Of a stretch of DNA of 64,000 nucleotides, positions 50,540-62,116 are shown piece by piece (position 1 is the first letter of the stretch; each line of letters starts with the position of its first letter). The DNA is taken from positions 187,910 to 251,909 of the forward strand of contig CAJJDO010000141.1 in assembly GCA_905183005.1 (NCBI GenBank), given 5' to 3'. Both the position numbers and the translations under genes were made by a program. The notes beneath the pieces are model-generated. The model ran no database searches. It was given only the letters and a program-made list of their open reading frames with translations, and had not been told where the DNA came from. This DNA comes from Paramecium pentaurelia. Its lineage: Eukaryota > Ciliophora > Oligohymenophorea > Peniculida > Parameciidae.

Positions 50540-50739
50540 GAATTATTTATCTAATTAATAAAAAAATAATATATCTTTACAATTATATAATATAATATAA
50601 AAATATATTATTTTATGCAAAGTAAACTTTATTTAATTTGATATATCAACTAAAAAGAAATTTAATAAGTGTTCATTTAAAATTGTTTGATAATAAATAT
50701 TGAAATTTTTTAAATTATTATTCAATTGAAATATATAAT

Positions 50740-51556
50740 TCAATAATTAATGTTTTCAGAAGGCTAAATAGATTAATATTATGAAATTCTTGCTAATTCT
50801 TAGTTAACATTCGATGATTAATTGTTAAATTATCCAAATTAATTCGACAGGAACTAAATTACTTATGAATTTTGTAATTATTAATCAGAGAATGTAAAAC
50901 AATTATTGCTATTTATATTTTGTTATATCTATTAAACCTAATTCTCTACTGAATTGATCCTTACGCTTTTCTCTTCAATTTAATTCTTATTTTGTATAAT
51001 TTAATTATTCAATTATTATACTTGATTTTATAAGTCTATATTTTATTTTATTAGAATATTTAATTAATCTTAAAGGTTTTGCATTTTTATATTTTAAATT
51101 TCTTAATTCTCTTCTAATGTTCTAATTTATCTTTACATTTTTAAGTTTTAATTTTTCAAAAAATATTTATCATCACATTAATCTAATGAATCTAAGTTAA
51201 ATGAATTTGGTTTTGCATATGTATTATTTTTTTCTTTTAATTCCTTAGTCTTTTTATCTAACATAATTTTATAATTATTTATTTTATCATTAATTTCAAG
51301 AACCTATTTCATAATTTCAGGATTTAAATCTGGCATCTTATTCATTTAATATATTGGATATTGTATTTATTCAATTTCAATATTTAAATTATTCAAATGT
51401 TCAATACCATATCCATATTTAAGGATTTTATCAACATTATTTTGAAATATTTATAATTTATATCTTGCTTTGATAATTTCTTGTTCCTATATTATAATTT
51501 AATTTTACATCAAATATATTTTATAAAAAATAGATTACAATAATTATATCAATCAT
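50740..51556 (-). CDS. Coiled-coil protein, unknown
   Basis: About 260 residues. After a short first exon (tentative ATG 51556-51554) and a 22-nt intron, one frame runs QEIIKARYKLQIFQNNVDKI, MPDLNPEIMKQVLEINDKIN, then coiled coil (LKMQRQIRTLEENQEIQNIK, LIKQNIDLQNQVQQLNNQII), and a polar Gln/Asn/Ser tail ending SIQPSENINY and TGA 50742-50740. No recognisable family. It may start instead at an internal ATG (MNKMPDLNPE). It follows the EF-hand gene on the same strand. Confidence 0.72.
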
Positions 51557-51818
51557 TATATTTCTAAAGTGATTAAATTCTTTGAAATTCCCTATATTTA
51601 AGTAATTTTGTTAATATAATTATTCTTAATAATATCAATTCTGTTTTATATAATATTCGAAAATAACTTTTATTAAATTTAATATTATTTTTAATGATAA
51701 AATATGAATACAATATCTATAAATATAAACATATTCTAAAATCTTGATTACTATATATTATATATCCAAGGATATAAGATGAAAATAAAATATACTATGA
51801 TAATAATATTATCTTAAT

Positions 51819-52451
51819 TCATTTAAGTATTTTTTTAACAATATCTATATATAAGAATTTCCCTTCGTTTTTTGGATCTATGAATTTCATATACTCATCT
51901 GCCTCATCTTCAGTAAATCTGTAACCCATTGTCATTAATAATTCTTTAAAATATTCACTTTAAATATATCCTGTATTTTCCAAATCAACAGATTTAAATG
52001 CTAGAATAATAGTATTTTGAATTTTTTACCTTCGATTAATTATTCTTCTCTATCTTATTCTCTTTTCTTTTTACTAACTAAAATAAATAGAGCATCAGAT
52101 CTTATTCCTTATCCTTCTGAATCTTCAAGTTCTTTATATAATTCACTTAATTCTTATTCTTCATAAATATATCCTATAGATGTCAATAATTCTTATAATT
52201 CAGTAAAACTAATTCTTTCATCACCATCTCTATCAAATAATTAAAAGTTTTCTCTATATTTCTTATCTTCAGCATCTGAAAATAATCTATCTTCATTATC
52301 GTAACTGATACTTTTTAAAGTTGTCATCAGAATACAAATGGCTTTTAAGTTCTTCGATTACTATTCTTGGTTCAATTTTAGGTAATCCATCATTTAAAGA
52401 GACCTTTTCTTTTTGTCTCACTTGAGATAAATTAGTTTACGTTTAATTCAT
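51819..52451 (-). CDS. EF-hand calcium-binding protein, calmodulin-like
   Basis: About 190 residues with four EF-hand motifs. The first loop, DRDGDERISFTE, is canonical (Asp1, Asp3, Asp5, Ile8, Glu12). The second is degenerate (EDSEGQGIRSDA). The third (DLENTGYIQSEY) and fourth (DPKNEGKFLYID) keep some ligands only. An N-terminal extension (MNQTQTNLSQVRQKEKVSLN) is spliced by a 25-nt intron to SDAEDKKYRENFQLF, and a 29-nt intron splits the second half. It could be a centrin- or calmodulin-like calcium sensor with one strong site. The membrane-sensor gene starts upstream on the same strand, 31 bp away. Confidence 0.85.
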
Positions 52452-52482
52452 ATTATAATTAATAAATAATATTGACAATTAT

Positions 52483-54206
52483 TCATTCATTTAGAACATA
52501 ATCTAGGTTTTTATATATCTTAACATATAATAAATAAGGACCTAAAATAGATATAATAATTATACATGTATCTAAAGAGAATGAGGTAGTAGTAATTTCT
52601 GCTTTTGGTCCAACTATTTATAATCCTTTATATATCATTTAAATAATAAATGTATTTTATCTTAAGAATTCTAATGAAATGAAACCATCAATATAAAAGT
52701 TTATAGCTATACATTAATCATTGTTGAGATTATTTAATTCTATTTTAATATGTTTATGAGACTTTTAAATAAGAAATAAATATAAAAGATTTGAGAATAT
52801 AAATTAGATTATATGTTATATTGATGTAATAACAAAATGTTCTGATAAATTAGATTCAAATTAAATAGATTTATTTTCTACATCAGCAACAGTATTCATA
52901 ATCATTAAAGATTAATATATTAGATTCTTTAATGAAAATGTTTCTAAATTTGAATGATTAAATTTAAAATAATAGATCTAAAATGCATCTAAGATCATTT
53001 TAATCTTTGTATTTGATATAATCTATCCACTTATTAAAGATTCACTAACTTTTAAATAATATCTATCATCACAATTTTATTATAATTAACATAATTAAAA
53101 TAATTATTTGTTTGTTCTTAAATTAATCTAATCTAATTTGCTTGATAATAATTTTATTTCCTAATCTTTTTATTTCAATTTTTCATCATCATGTAAAATA
53201 TCTTATCTTTATTCCATTAACATTAAAATTTCCCTATTTTCATTTTAATAAGAATAAACTTTTATATTATATAACTATTTCGAACTATTTTTTTGAATAA
53301 TTGATTCAATCTTTTTTTAAGGAGTTTTCTATATAATCATTTTTTCATATAAAAATTATCCTATATATTGAGAATCTAATGCAATACTACGTTGTTGATT
53401 TTGAATTAATTTTAAATTACCTTTTTCTTTTTATGATGTATCATAAATAGAGTATTGATGTAAGAAATCTTTAAAATCTTGATTGCAAGAGATTCCTAAT
53501 TTTTGCTCAGCATAAAAGTTTGCATACTTTAATTCAAATTAAAATGATTTTTTATCAAATTTAAACTATATATAAATATTTTCAATTATTTCATTTAAAA
53601 TATTTCCTATATTAATAGTGTCTAATAAATACTTATTTCTTTTTCATTCTCATATTATATAAATAAAGCTCTCTTCATATATGATTTTCTATATAGTAGT
53701 ATGAATAAATATAGTGATACAACTATGTAAAGAATAGCCATTCCATCGAAAGAAAAATAAAATAAAATATAAATTAAACGAGCAGTTGTAATAGTAATTA
53801 AAGAAAAAGCGTTCCATACAAAATCATAATGTTCCAATAATGTAATATTGATAATTACAATTCCGCATCCTGATATATATTAATTATCATATTCAGGTGT
53901 ATTTCTATCCACTAAAATCTATATTGCAGTCATAATCAAATTATTCATTACAAATATACCACCTATATTCTTTCCTTTACGAAATTTCATAATAAAAGGA
54001 ATTTGTAAAATAAAAAACAATGTTGTGATTGATTCCAATAGTCCATTTGCTATCTATCCTCCTTTTAGTTATATTATAGCAACACTTAAATTGATGATAA
54101 TTAAGATTGGTTGATAATATTTAAAATGAAATAAACATGATTCTCTAGTAAATTCTTCATATTTACTCTCCAGTTACGGTGGAAATCTTAATGTAAATTT
54201 GTTCAT
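52483..54206 (-). CDS. Multi-pass membrane protein with histidine-kinase-like region (degenerate)
   Basis: About 545 residues. The N-terminal 230 residues hold about six hydrophobic helices (YYQPILIIINLSVAIIQ, LLESITTLFFILQIPFIM, ARLIYILFYFSFDGMAILYI and others). The cytosolic part includes a helix resembling the dimerisation region of ciliate membrane histidine kinases (SNLETFSLKNLIYQSLMIMN then TVADVENKSI). It ends with a segment like the last box of a GHKL ATPase (KGLQIVGPKAEITTTSFSLD). No phosphoacceptor H-E/D-x-R-T-P box is seen, and N-box residues are unclear, so it may be a pseudokinase. Introns and frame are clear at the N-terminus, less so at the C-terminus. Assignment to the histidine-kinase family is inference. 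Confidence 0.6.
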
Positions 54207-55140
54207 TTTATAATAATAATAAATCATCAATAGATTAATTCATTCACACATTTATCACACCCCCACAAATCAATCAATAATTCGTTTTTTTTGAATACTG
54301 TTATTAATGATAATCATAAAAATTGTATATTATAACAACAATTTTATTGGAAGGATGGTTCAGTTAAGATTGTACCTGATTTAAAATTGAAACTATTATT
54401 AACTTAATCTCTTCTTAAGGTCAGGATATATTATATTAAATCTACTCTCTAAGTCCCTGTTGGTTTAATGAAGAAATTAGAAATACCATCATTATGAAAT
54501 TGTTTAATCATGAGCCAGTATCATGTAATATTTAACCATTATTTTAGTTTAAATATTATTGAATAGTTATATCTCAATTAGTTAACTGCTATTTTAAATA
54601 AAAACACTAGGACTATAATGTTGGAAGTGTATGAAAAACTGTTTTGTCAATTTTTGATAAATTAATATTTTGAGTGAAAGTAGCATTTAAGAAAAATAAA
54701 TATATCAATACCGTAATGACTGAAAATGAACTTTAAAATTATAAAATCGGTAAGTCCAAGATTTTTTATTTTTTTGATTATATCTCCAAATTTATTCAAT
54801 GCTTAAATAGATTAGTAAAATAATTTAGAAATGATGAGTGATAATAGTTCATATCCATTTTTTCAATTTATCTCTTGTTAATTAATTGATATAAATTAAT
54901 GAAAAAATGAACAATTATTTTTAATTACAAAATTTGAATTAATTTTCAATGGAAAAAATTCAATTTTAAGGGATACTCTTTAAAAATGAATGATTTTTGA
55001 AAAAAAATAAATTAGTTCTTGATTACTCTGATAACATTTATTTATATATATATTTATGTTATTTTAAAATGAATAATTACAAAATCTATTGACTTTAATA
55101 ATAATATATTTGTTTAATAAATTTTTATTGTTAATTTAAT
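54207..55140. other. Sparse region with a coding-like fragment
   Basis: About 930 bp upstream of two divergent genes. Around 54319-54497 a plus-strand frame reads QQQFYWKDGSVKIVPDLKLK and then continues LLLTQSLLKVRIYYIKS before TGA. It looks like a fragment of a real protein but has no start, no partner exons and no recognisable family, so it may be a relic. The remainder is A/T-rich without credible frames. Confidence 0.3.
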
Positions 55141-56190
55141 ATGGCCACTAACAATTTTCCAACATTTTACCCTGGTTAATAATCAATGACTAATGTATAA
55201 CCATCACTATATTAATAACAAGGAGGTTTAGAATATTTTATATTATATTAGGTCCTATTTATTAAGGTAATCAAGGTATTACATAAGGATTAAGTTCACC
55301 TTCTGTCATTTAGTAAAATTAATAAATACAATATGGAAATCGTATTAAATGCTTAAAATATTAGAATACGGATTAAATGGGGCAAATTATGGGGTTCCAT
55401 CATATTCAACTCCCCAAAGAATTGTGTCCTAAAGAGTGATGTAACAATCTCCATAAGTTATCACATCACCTATAATTTAATAATAATAAGTTTAATAAAC
55501 AGTGCAACAACCTTCAGTCAGTATATAGATATAAATAAAATTAAATAGTTCATAATGTGGAACATGTACCAGTCATTCATGAATTACATCATGTGAATCG
55601 TCCAATAAATGTTATTTCAGTAGATGAAATAGAAGGTCCTTGGAGAAGCAAAGTATTATTGCTGGAGAAATAATTAATTGAATTATAATTGATGTTAAAG
55701 AAGGGTCCGGTGAAATAGGTTCAATCCAAATAAGTAGTAGTGGAAGATGAAGGGAAAGTATATTAAATAAATTAATATGAACTAAATAGATAAGATAATT
55801 ACAAAGTGAAATTGAAAGATTATAAGGAATTCTAAGAGAGAATTAGAAAGAGATTGATGAATTACAATAATAAATAAATGATGCTACATATAATTTAGAA
55901 AATGCAGAAGAATAGGCATCCGCTTAAGTTGAAGCTTAATCATAAGAATTAGCTAAATGGAAGAAGAAGTTTTCAGAATTAAATAAGAAATTTCATGATA
56001 TTGAAGAAGATATCACTATGACTGAAGCTTAAATAGAAAGTATTTAAAAAAGAAAAATGGTCACTCAAACTACATCTACTATTAAGACAACTGCAAAGAC
56101 TTCAGGAGTATAGTTCAATATATATATATTTAGGGTACTTATGGGGATGGAGATGTAAGAAAGAGTGGTTATAGCAATAGGAATTATTGA
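55141..56190 (+). CDS. Gln-rich coiled-coil protein, cortical cytoskeleton candidate
   Basis: About 310 residues after several introns. The N-terminus is low-complexity (FPTFYPGQQSMTNVQPSLYQ, GPIYQGNQGITQGLSSPSV, TPQRIVSQRVMQQSPQVITS). A central block with Val/Pro/His dyads (HNVEHVPVIHELHHVNRPIN then VISVDEIEGPWRSKV) resembles the valine/proline repeats of alveolins and epiplasmins, which form the submembrane skeleton of alveolates. A coiled coil follows (LQSEIERLQGILRENQKEID, ELNKKFHDIEEDITMTEAQI). The last exon, after a 27-nt intron, gives GGTYGDGDVRKSGYSNRNY and TGA 56188-56190. The alveolin link is a suggestion from composition only. Confidence 0.65.
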
Positions 56191-56214
56191 TTTATTCAAA
56201 AATTATAAACATTT

Positions 56215-57251
56215 ATGCTAAATACAAATTCAAATTAATTTGTTCATTCCAAATTAATATACGCATGTGCCATATCTCCTAAAAGTACTATAGATAATCA
56301 AAGAATCATATTGGGGACTATTGGTTCAGGAGGATAATAAATTATATGTAAACTATCAATTCATCTATATTATAGAATTGCAATCAGCTCAAGAAGGTTA
56401 CAAAATTAAAACATATCATTTGCATAATGCATTTAGTGCTAAATTATTATTTCTAAATCAAACTGAAGGAAATGACAGATTTGTCTCTGCTGGTGAAAAA
56501 CTTTAAATATTTAAATCAGAAGACTAAAAAATCAGTCATATTTGTGATTTAATCCCTTTAAGCAAAGAGTATGTCGGTCCTACATTTGCCTTAGATTTTC
56601 ATTATGAATAGCAAAATAGATTAAGTATATATTTTCACTTATTTGACTTTTAGTCTCTGGTTCTTTAGATCCTACAATAAGGATATGGGATCTTGAAAAG
56701 AGAAAATGTTAATATTAATTTATTGCATATGACATAAGCAAAGAGCCAGATTAATACACTTTAGATTTAAATTTAGGTCGTGATTCAAACATCTTAGCAT
56801 TTCTAAATAATTATAATTAAATTGGTATCTATGATATCAGAACTAAAATGGGTATGCACAAAATTAAAGGCAAATTATAATACAATTAAGTGATCTGGAA
56901 TAAAAAATAAGAAAATAACTTAATTGCTATAGATTATGAGGCTGGTCTTATTGATTTTTATGATACTAGAGATTTTAAAAATAAATATAAAAGAATTAGA
57001 ACTGATCATAGATAAATTGTTAAAGCTGAATGGTTTTAAGATAGAAAGTAATTAAATATTATATAATAATTAGTTCTTTAGTTACAGCAGGATTAGATAG
57101 ATAAATAATACTTTATGAAGGTGATAAATATTTGGAACCATGTCTTTGTTTAACTAAGAATTACGATATTGATAATTTCTGTTGTCAAAACAATCTATTT
57201 GGAGTTGTCTCTGAATATTCTTTCGAAGTTTTTAGTTTTGAAACATAATGA
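56215..57251 (+). CDS. WD40-repeat protein, DCAF7/WDR68-like
   Basis: About 320 residues. The order IYACAISPKSTIDNQRIILG (DCAF7: VYAMNWSVRPDKRFRLALGS), RFVSAGEKLQIFKSEDQKI, HICDLIPLSKEYVGPTFALD (DCAF7: ECLLNNNKNSDFCAPLTSFD), SGSLDPTIRIWDLEKRKC and GIYDIRTKM, IVKAEWFQD then FGVVSEYSFEVFSFET tracks the DCAF7 propeller, a CUL4-DDB1 adaptor and DYRK1A partner (family knowledge). Introns of 28 nt (after GSGGQQII) and about 30 nt (before SGSLDP) are clear. It starts 24 bp after the previous stop. Its 3' third is duplicated downstream of the N at 57909. Confidence 0.78.
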
Positions 57252-57272
57252 ATTTTTTATTAAAAATTATTT

Positions 57273-57908
57273 ATGATCAAAAAATTCATTCTTAATTGCC
57301 ATCTTAATCGATTCTAATTTAGCAATACTTTAAACAATATAAGCAAAACATTATATTTGATAAATTAAAGATTAGGAGAATTAAATACTGAATATGAAAT
57401 GTATTAAGAACATACAATTAAGTAATCACACTTCATTAATATCTAAGTGGAGAAATGAATGAAATAAAAAGAAGAAGAATGAATGAATTACAACCTAAAA
57501 TACATATCTATAAATAAATTTAAGCAAGTGTATCTGTTATTGAAGATGCAAAATAATTAATTAGTTTGGGTGGAACTTCAGATGAAATATCAATGTTAAA
57601 TGAAGAAATTTAAGTATTAAATATTATAATTAAATTTAGACATAAATTGAATATCTAAAGAAATATTAAGATGAAGCACTTACATAATTGATAGAATAAG
57701 ATGAATATGATCACATAAGATAACTTAATGTAGAAGTGAGAGCAGGTGTTGGAGGTAGTGAAGGTTCATTATTTGCTGAAGATATTATTGGAATGATATA
57801 GAATTATGCTAGTCTTTAAAATTGGGATTGTAGAGTAATTTTATAATTTTATTATAAGGTAATATCAATACAAAAAGATACTTAGATTGGTAAAGGTTGT
57901 AAAACAGG
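57273..57908 (+). CDS. Organellar release factor RF1, N-terminal part (ends at contig gap)
   Basis: Starts at ATG 57273 (MIKKFILNCHLNRFQF, a basic presequence-like leader). Introns of 26 nt each precede GEMNEIKRRR and EYLKKYQDEA. It then enters the RF1 core VEVRAGVGGSEGSLFAEDII and stops at the N at 57909, within VISIQKDTQIGKGCKTG. The rest of the gene follows only in the later copies. It differs from the copy starting at 58431 by a few scattered bases. Not a truncated gene in biology; it is cut by the gap. Confidence 0.88.
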
Positions 57909-57909
57909 N
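57909..57909. other. Single-N assembly gap
   Basis: An isolated N. The 1,157 bases to its left (56752-57908) match the 1,157 bases to its right (57910-59066) with no net length change and about two dozen substitutions by eye. Confidence 0.95.
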
Positions 57910-58409
57910 TAATATACTTTAGATTTAAATGTAGGTCGTGATTCAAACATCTTAGCATTTCTAAATAATTATAATTAAATTGGTATCTATGATATCAGAA
58001 CTAAAATGGGTATGCACAAAATTAAAGGCAAATTATAATACAATTAAGTGATCTGGAATAAAAAATAAGAAAATAACTTAATTGCTATAGATTATGAGGC
58101 TGGTCTTATTGATTTTTATGATACAAGAGATTTTAAAAATAAATATAAAAGAATTAGAACTGATCATAGATAAATTGTTAAAGCTGAATGGTTTTAAGAT
58201 AGAAAGTAATTAAATATTAGATAATAATTAGTTCTTTAGTAACAGCAGGTTTAGATAGATAAATAATTCTTTATGAAGGTGATAAATATCTTGAACCATG
58301 CTTTGGATTAACTAAGAATTATGATATAGATAATTTCTGTTGTCAAAATAATCTATTTGGAGTTGTCTCTGAATATTCTTTCGAAGTTTTTAGTTTTGAA
58401 ACATAATGA
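57910..58409 (+). pseudogene. 3' fragment of DCAF7-like gene, second copy
   Basis: Starts abruptly after the N and repeats 56752-57251 at a constant offset of 1158, through the same TGA (58407-58409). Several codon-level differences are visible (PCLCLTK versus PCFGLTK). It has no start, promoter or N-terminal exons. Best read as an overlapping contig end or haplotype copy, not an independent gene. Confidence 0.85.
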
Positions 58410-58430
58410 ATTTTTTATTAAAAATTATTT

Positions 58431-59679
58431 ATGATCAAAAAATTCATTCTTAATTGTCATCTTAATCGATTCTAATTTAGCAATACTTTAAACAATATAA
58501 GCAAAACATTATATTTGATAAATTAAAGATTAGGTGAATTAAATACTGAATATGAAATGTATTAAGAACATACAATTAAGTAATCACACTTCATTAATAT
58601 CTAAGTGGAGACATGAATGAAATAAAAAGAAGAAGAATGAATGAATTACAACCTAAAATACATATCTATAAATAAATTTAAGCAAGTGTATCTGTTATTG
58701 AAGATGCAAAATAATTAATTGGTTTGGGTGGATCTTCAGATGAAATATCAATGTTAAATGAAGAAATTTAAGTATTAAATATTATAATTAAATTTAGACA
58801 TAAATTGAATATCTAAAGAAATATTAGGATGAAGCACTTACATAATTGATAGAATAAGATGAATATGATCACATAAGATAACTTAATGTAGAAGTGAGAG
58901 CAGGTGTTGGAGGTAGTGAAGGTTCATTATTTGCTGAAGATATTATTGGAATGATATAGAATTATGCTAGTCTTTAAAATTGGGATTGTAGAGTAATTTT
59001 ATAATTTTATTATAAGGTAATATCAATATAAAAAGATACTTAGATTGGTAAAGGTTGTAAAACAGGTATTCTATAAATAACTGGTGATAATGTATATTAG
59101 TAATTAAAGTGTGAATCTGGAGTACATAAAGTTATTAGAGTTCCAGAAACAGAAGCTAAGGGTAGATTACATTCAAGTACAGCCTCTATGATTGTACTTC
59201 CAAAAGTAACAGATAACTTTCATTTAAGTGATAAAGATTTAAAATATGAATTTATGAAAGCAAGTGGACCAGGTGGTTAACATGTTAATAAAACTGAAAG
59301 TGCTTGTAGAATCACTCATATTCCAACTGGAATTTAAGTTGTAAATATGGAAGATAGAAGTTAAGAGAGAAATAAATAAAGAGCATATTAAATATTAAGA
59401 GATAAATTATTTGCTATTCATGTATAAGAGAAATAAGAAAGAATGGCTTAATCTAGAAAAAGTTAAGTTGCTGGATCTGATAGAAGTGATAAAATTAGAA
59501 CATATAATTTTCCATAAGAAAGAATAACTGATCATAGAACTAATTTAACAATGTATGGTATGGAAAAAATGTTATCTGGAGAATTATTAGGAGAATTCAT
59601 CTAAAAATATTAAGAGAAAATTCATAATGCAAAATTATAAGATTTATTAGATGAATTATCAAATGAAAATAAGAAATGA
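58431..59679 (+). CDS. Class-I organellar peptide chain release factor (RF1 type)
   Basis: The only complete copy. Recognises UAA/UAG in mitochondria and releases the peptide. Elements in order: presequence-like leader, a coiled N-terminal domain, RAGVGGSEGSLFAEDIIGM, GVHKVIRVPETEAKGRLHSS then TASMIVLPK, the catalytic GGQ in ASGPGGQHVNKTES, and QERNKQRAYQILRDKLFAIH. It ends LLDELSNENKK and TGA 59677-59679. Two 26-nt introns are as in the first copy. About 395 residues, normal. The GGQ glutamine is encoded by TAA (59278-59280). The PxT/codon-recognition loop is not obvious by eye. Confidence 0.92.
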
Positions 59680-59727
59680 TGATTTGATGTGTATGTTGTT
59701 TATAATAATATTATATTTTATGTACTA

Positions 59728-60098
59728 TCATTCATTAAATCTTTCTTAGAAATGTCTATTTCTTTTGATTCTATCTTGATAGGCATTTTAATCATTTTAA
59801 TTATAGATTTCTTTCCTTATTTTATTTAAAAATTATCCTCCTCCTTATTATTATTATTATTTAGGTTCTTCTTCAATTTATTTTAATTATTATTAAAGTC
59901 TTTTTTATCCATCAGCAGCCATTTAATTACGTAATTCTTCATGAGATTATGAAGGATTTAAATTATTTCTATATTTTTTTTTCATTAGACTGAAATCTGC
60001 TTTAACATTTCCATGTTCATCAGTAACTGCAATATTTCCTAATCTTTCTTTTAAATATTATTAATAAATTTAAGAATGTGATGAACCTGTTGAAACAG
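59728..60098 (-). pseudogene. CWC25 C-terminal fragment, second copy (cut by gap)
   Basis: The minus frame from the N at 60099 reads VSTGSSHSQIYQQYLKERLG, GNVKADFSLMKKKYRNNLNP, then QQQQQGGGQFLNKIRKEIYN and QDRIKRNRHFQERFNE with TGA 59730-59728. It matches the end of the complete CWC25 gene at 61023-62116, with one Gln codon fewer and scattered substitutions. It lacks the N-terminal exons only because the contig ends. Confidence 0.85.
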
Positions 60099-60099
60099 N
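60099..60099. other. Single-N assembly gap
   Basis: An isolated N. Bases 58803-60098 to its left match 60100-61396 to its right, offset 1297, with a net difference of one base. Confidence 0.95.
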
Positions 60100-60976
60100 A
60101 ATTGAATATCTAAAGAAATATTAGGATGAAGCACTTACATAATTGATAGAATAAGATGAATATGATCACATAAGATAACTTAATGTAGAAGTGAGAGCAG
60201 GTGTTGGAGGTAGTGAAGGTTCATTATTTGCTGAAGATATTATTGGAATGATATAGAATTATGCTAGTCTTTAAAATTGGGATTGTAGAGTAATTTTATA
60301 ATTTAATTATAAGGTAATATCAATATAAAAAGATACTTAGATTGGTAAAGGTTGTAAAACAGGAATTCTATAAATAACTGGTGATAATGTATATTAGTAA
60401 TTAAAGTGTGAATCTGGAGTACATAAAGTTATTAGAGTTCCAGAAACAGAAGCTAAGGGTAGATTACATTCTAGTACAGCCTCTATGATTGTACTTCCAA
60501 AAGTAACTGATAACTTTCATTTAAGTGATAAAGATTTAAAATATGAATTTATGAAAGCAAGTGGACCAGGTGGTTAACATGTTAATAAAACTGAAAGTGC
60601 TTGTAGAATCACTCATATTCCAACTGGAATTTAAGTTGTAAATATGGAAGATAGAAGTTAAGAGAGAAATAAATAAAGAGCTTATTAAATATTAAGAGAT
60701 AAATTATTTGCTATTCATGTATAAGAGAAATAAGAAAGAATGGCTTAATCTAGAAAAAGTTAAGTTGCTGGATCTGATAGAAGTGATAAAATTAGAACAT
60801 ATAATTTTCCATAAGAAAGAATAACTGATCATAGAACTAATTTAACAATGTATGGTATGGAAAAAATGTTATCTGGAGAATTATTAGGTGAATTCATCTA
60901 AAAATATTAAGAGAAAATTCATAATGCAAAATTATAAGATTTATTAGATGAATTATCAAATGAAAATAAGAAATGA
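60100..60976 (+). pseudogene. Release factor RF1 3' part, further copy (starts at gap)
   Basis: Begins after the N in the sequence of EYLKKYQDEA and continues to the same end (LLDELSNENKK, TGA 60974-60976) as the complete copy at 58431-59679. The GGQ is present and its Gln is again TAA (60575-60577). Differences from the complete copy are few in coding DNA and more frequent in the following 46-bp spacer. A contig-end overlap is the simplest reading. Confidence 0.85.
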
Positions 60977-61022
60977 TAATTTGAAGTGTAATGTTTCTAA
61001 TAATATTATTTTTTATGTACTA

Positions 61023-62116
61023 TCATTCATTAAATCTTTCTTAAAAATGTCTATTTCTTTTGATTCTATCTTAATAGGCATTTTAATCATTTTAATTATA
61101 GATTTCTTTCCTTATTTTATTTAAAAATTATCCTCCTCCTTATTACTATTATTATTATTTAGGTTCTTATTCAACTTATTTTAATTATTATTAAAGTCTT
61201 TATTATCCATCAGCAGCCATTTAATTACGTAATTCTTCATGTGATTATTAAGGATGTAAATTTTTTCTATTTTTTTTTTTCATTAAACTGAAATCTGCTT
61301 TCACATTTCCATTTTCATCAGTAACTGCAATATTTCCTAATCTTTCTTTTAAATATTATTTATAAATTTAAGAATGTGATGAGCCTGTTGAAATAGCAGT
61401 AGAAATCTCATGTTCCTTAGAACTTTAAGATGAAATACTGGAGCTACTGGATCTATTATGTTTCTTACTTTTTTTTGATGATTTTTTATCTTTTTTATCT
61501 TTCTTCTTATCTTTTTTATCTTTATGTGATTTTTCTTTCTTTATTTTTTTATTTGCTTCTATCTTCTCTTAAAGTTATTTTACTTTCAAGGGATTTTATA
61601 ATAATACTTATTTCACTTATTATTCCTAATTTTAATATTAAAATTATATACCCCTTTCATTATTTGGAACATAGGATCCTCATGAACAAGTACAAAATCT
61701 TCACATCTTATATTTGTAGTTTCTTCTTTGAAAACAGTTTAATATTATTAAGTTTATTTAATCTTTTCTCTTTAATCAGCTAATTTCTCCACTTCTTAAG
61801 AGGTAGCAGTTTTACCAAGGAGATATCTGAAAATATAAATAATTAAATACTCTTCAGCTGAATTTTAATTTTATTTTTCATGTTTACTAACATCATACAT
61901 CCATTCCATTCTATCTAAATGACTTTTTGGAATTAAACCAGCCTCCACTTAAATTCTTTTCAATTCCTCAATATTTTTTTCTTCTGCCAACTTCTTAGCT
62001 CTTTCTTATTCCCTCTTAATTATATCAGCTTAAATTTATTCTCTGATCCAAACAATTTCTTAATTCTTTAAAGATCCTGGATGCCAATTTTTCTTTTACA
62101 AATAATTCAAACCCAT
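61023..62116 (-). CDS. CWC25: Pre-mRNA-splicing factor CWC25
   Basis: Joins the spliceosome for the first catalytic step (family knowledge). It starts MGLNYLQKKNWHPGSLKNQE then IVWIREQ, matching the CWC25 signature (W-H-P...V-W-x-x-E). Then GLIPKSHLDRMEWMYDVSKH, EEYLLGK-type box and FVLVHEDPMFQIMK with VLLQNPLKVKQLQEK. A basic KDKKDKKKDKKDKKSSKKSK tract, a Ser stretch and a Gln run lead to QDRIKRNRHFQERFNE and TGA 61025-61023. Introns of about 26 nt are clear, for example after QIMK. About 335 residues. Its C-terminal third is also present in the copy at 59728-60098. In a genome with very many tiny introns this factor is presumably essential. Confidence 0.9.

Noticed and set aside
57910..60976. 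Three separate release-factor genes and two WD40 genes
   Set aside because: Single Ns and constant-offset identity indicate overlapping contig ends or haplotypes, so only one gene of each is supported.
61430..61783. Hydrophobic plus-strand open frame of 117 codons in the standard code
   Set aside because: It is the antisense of the Lys/Ser-rich tract of CWC25, which codes convincingly on the minus strand; the Tyr/Leu/Phe run is a reverse-complement effect.
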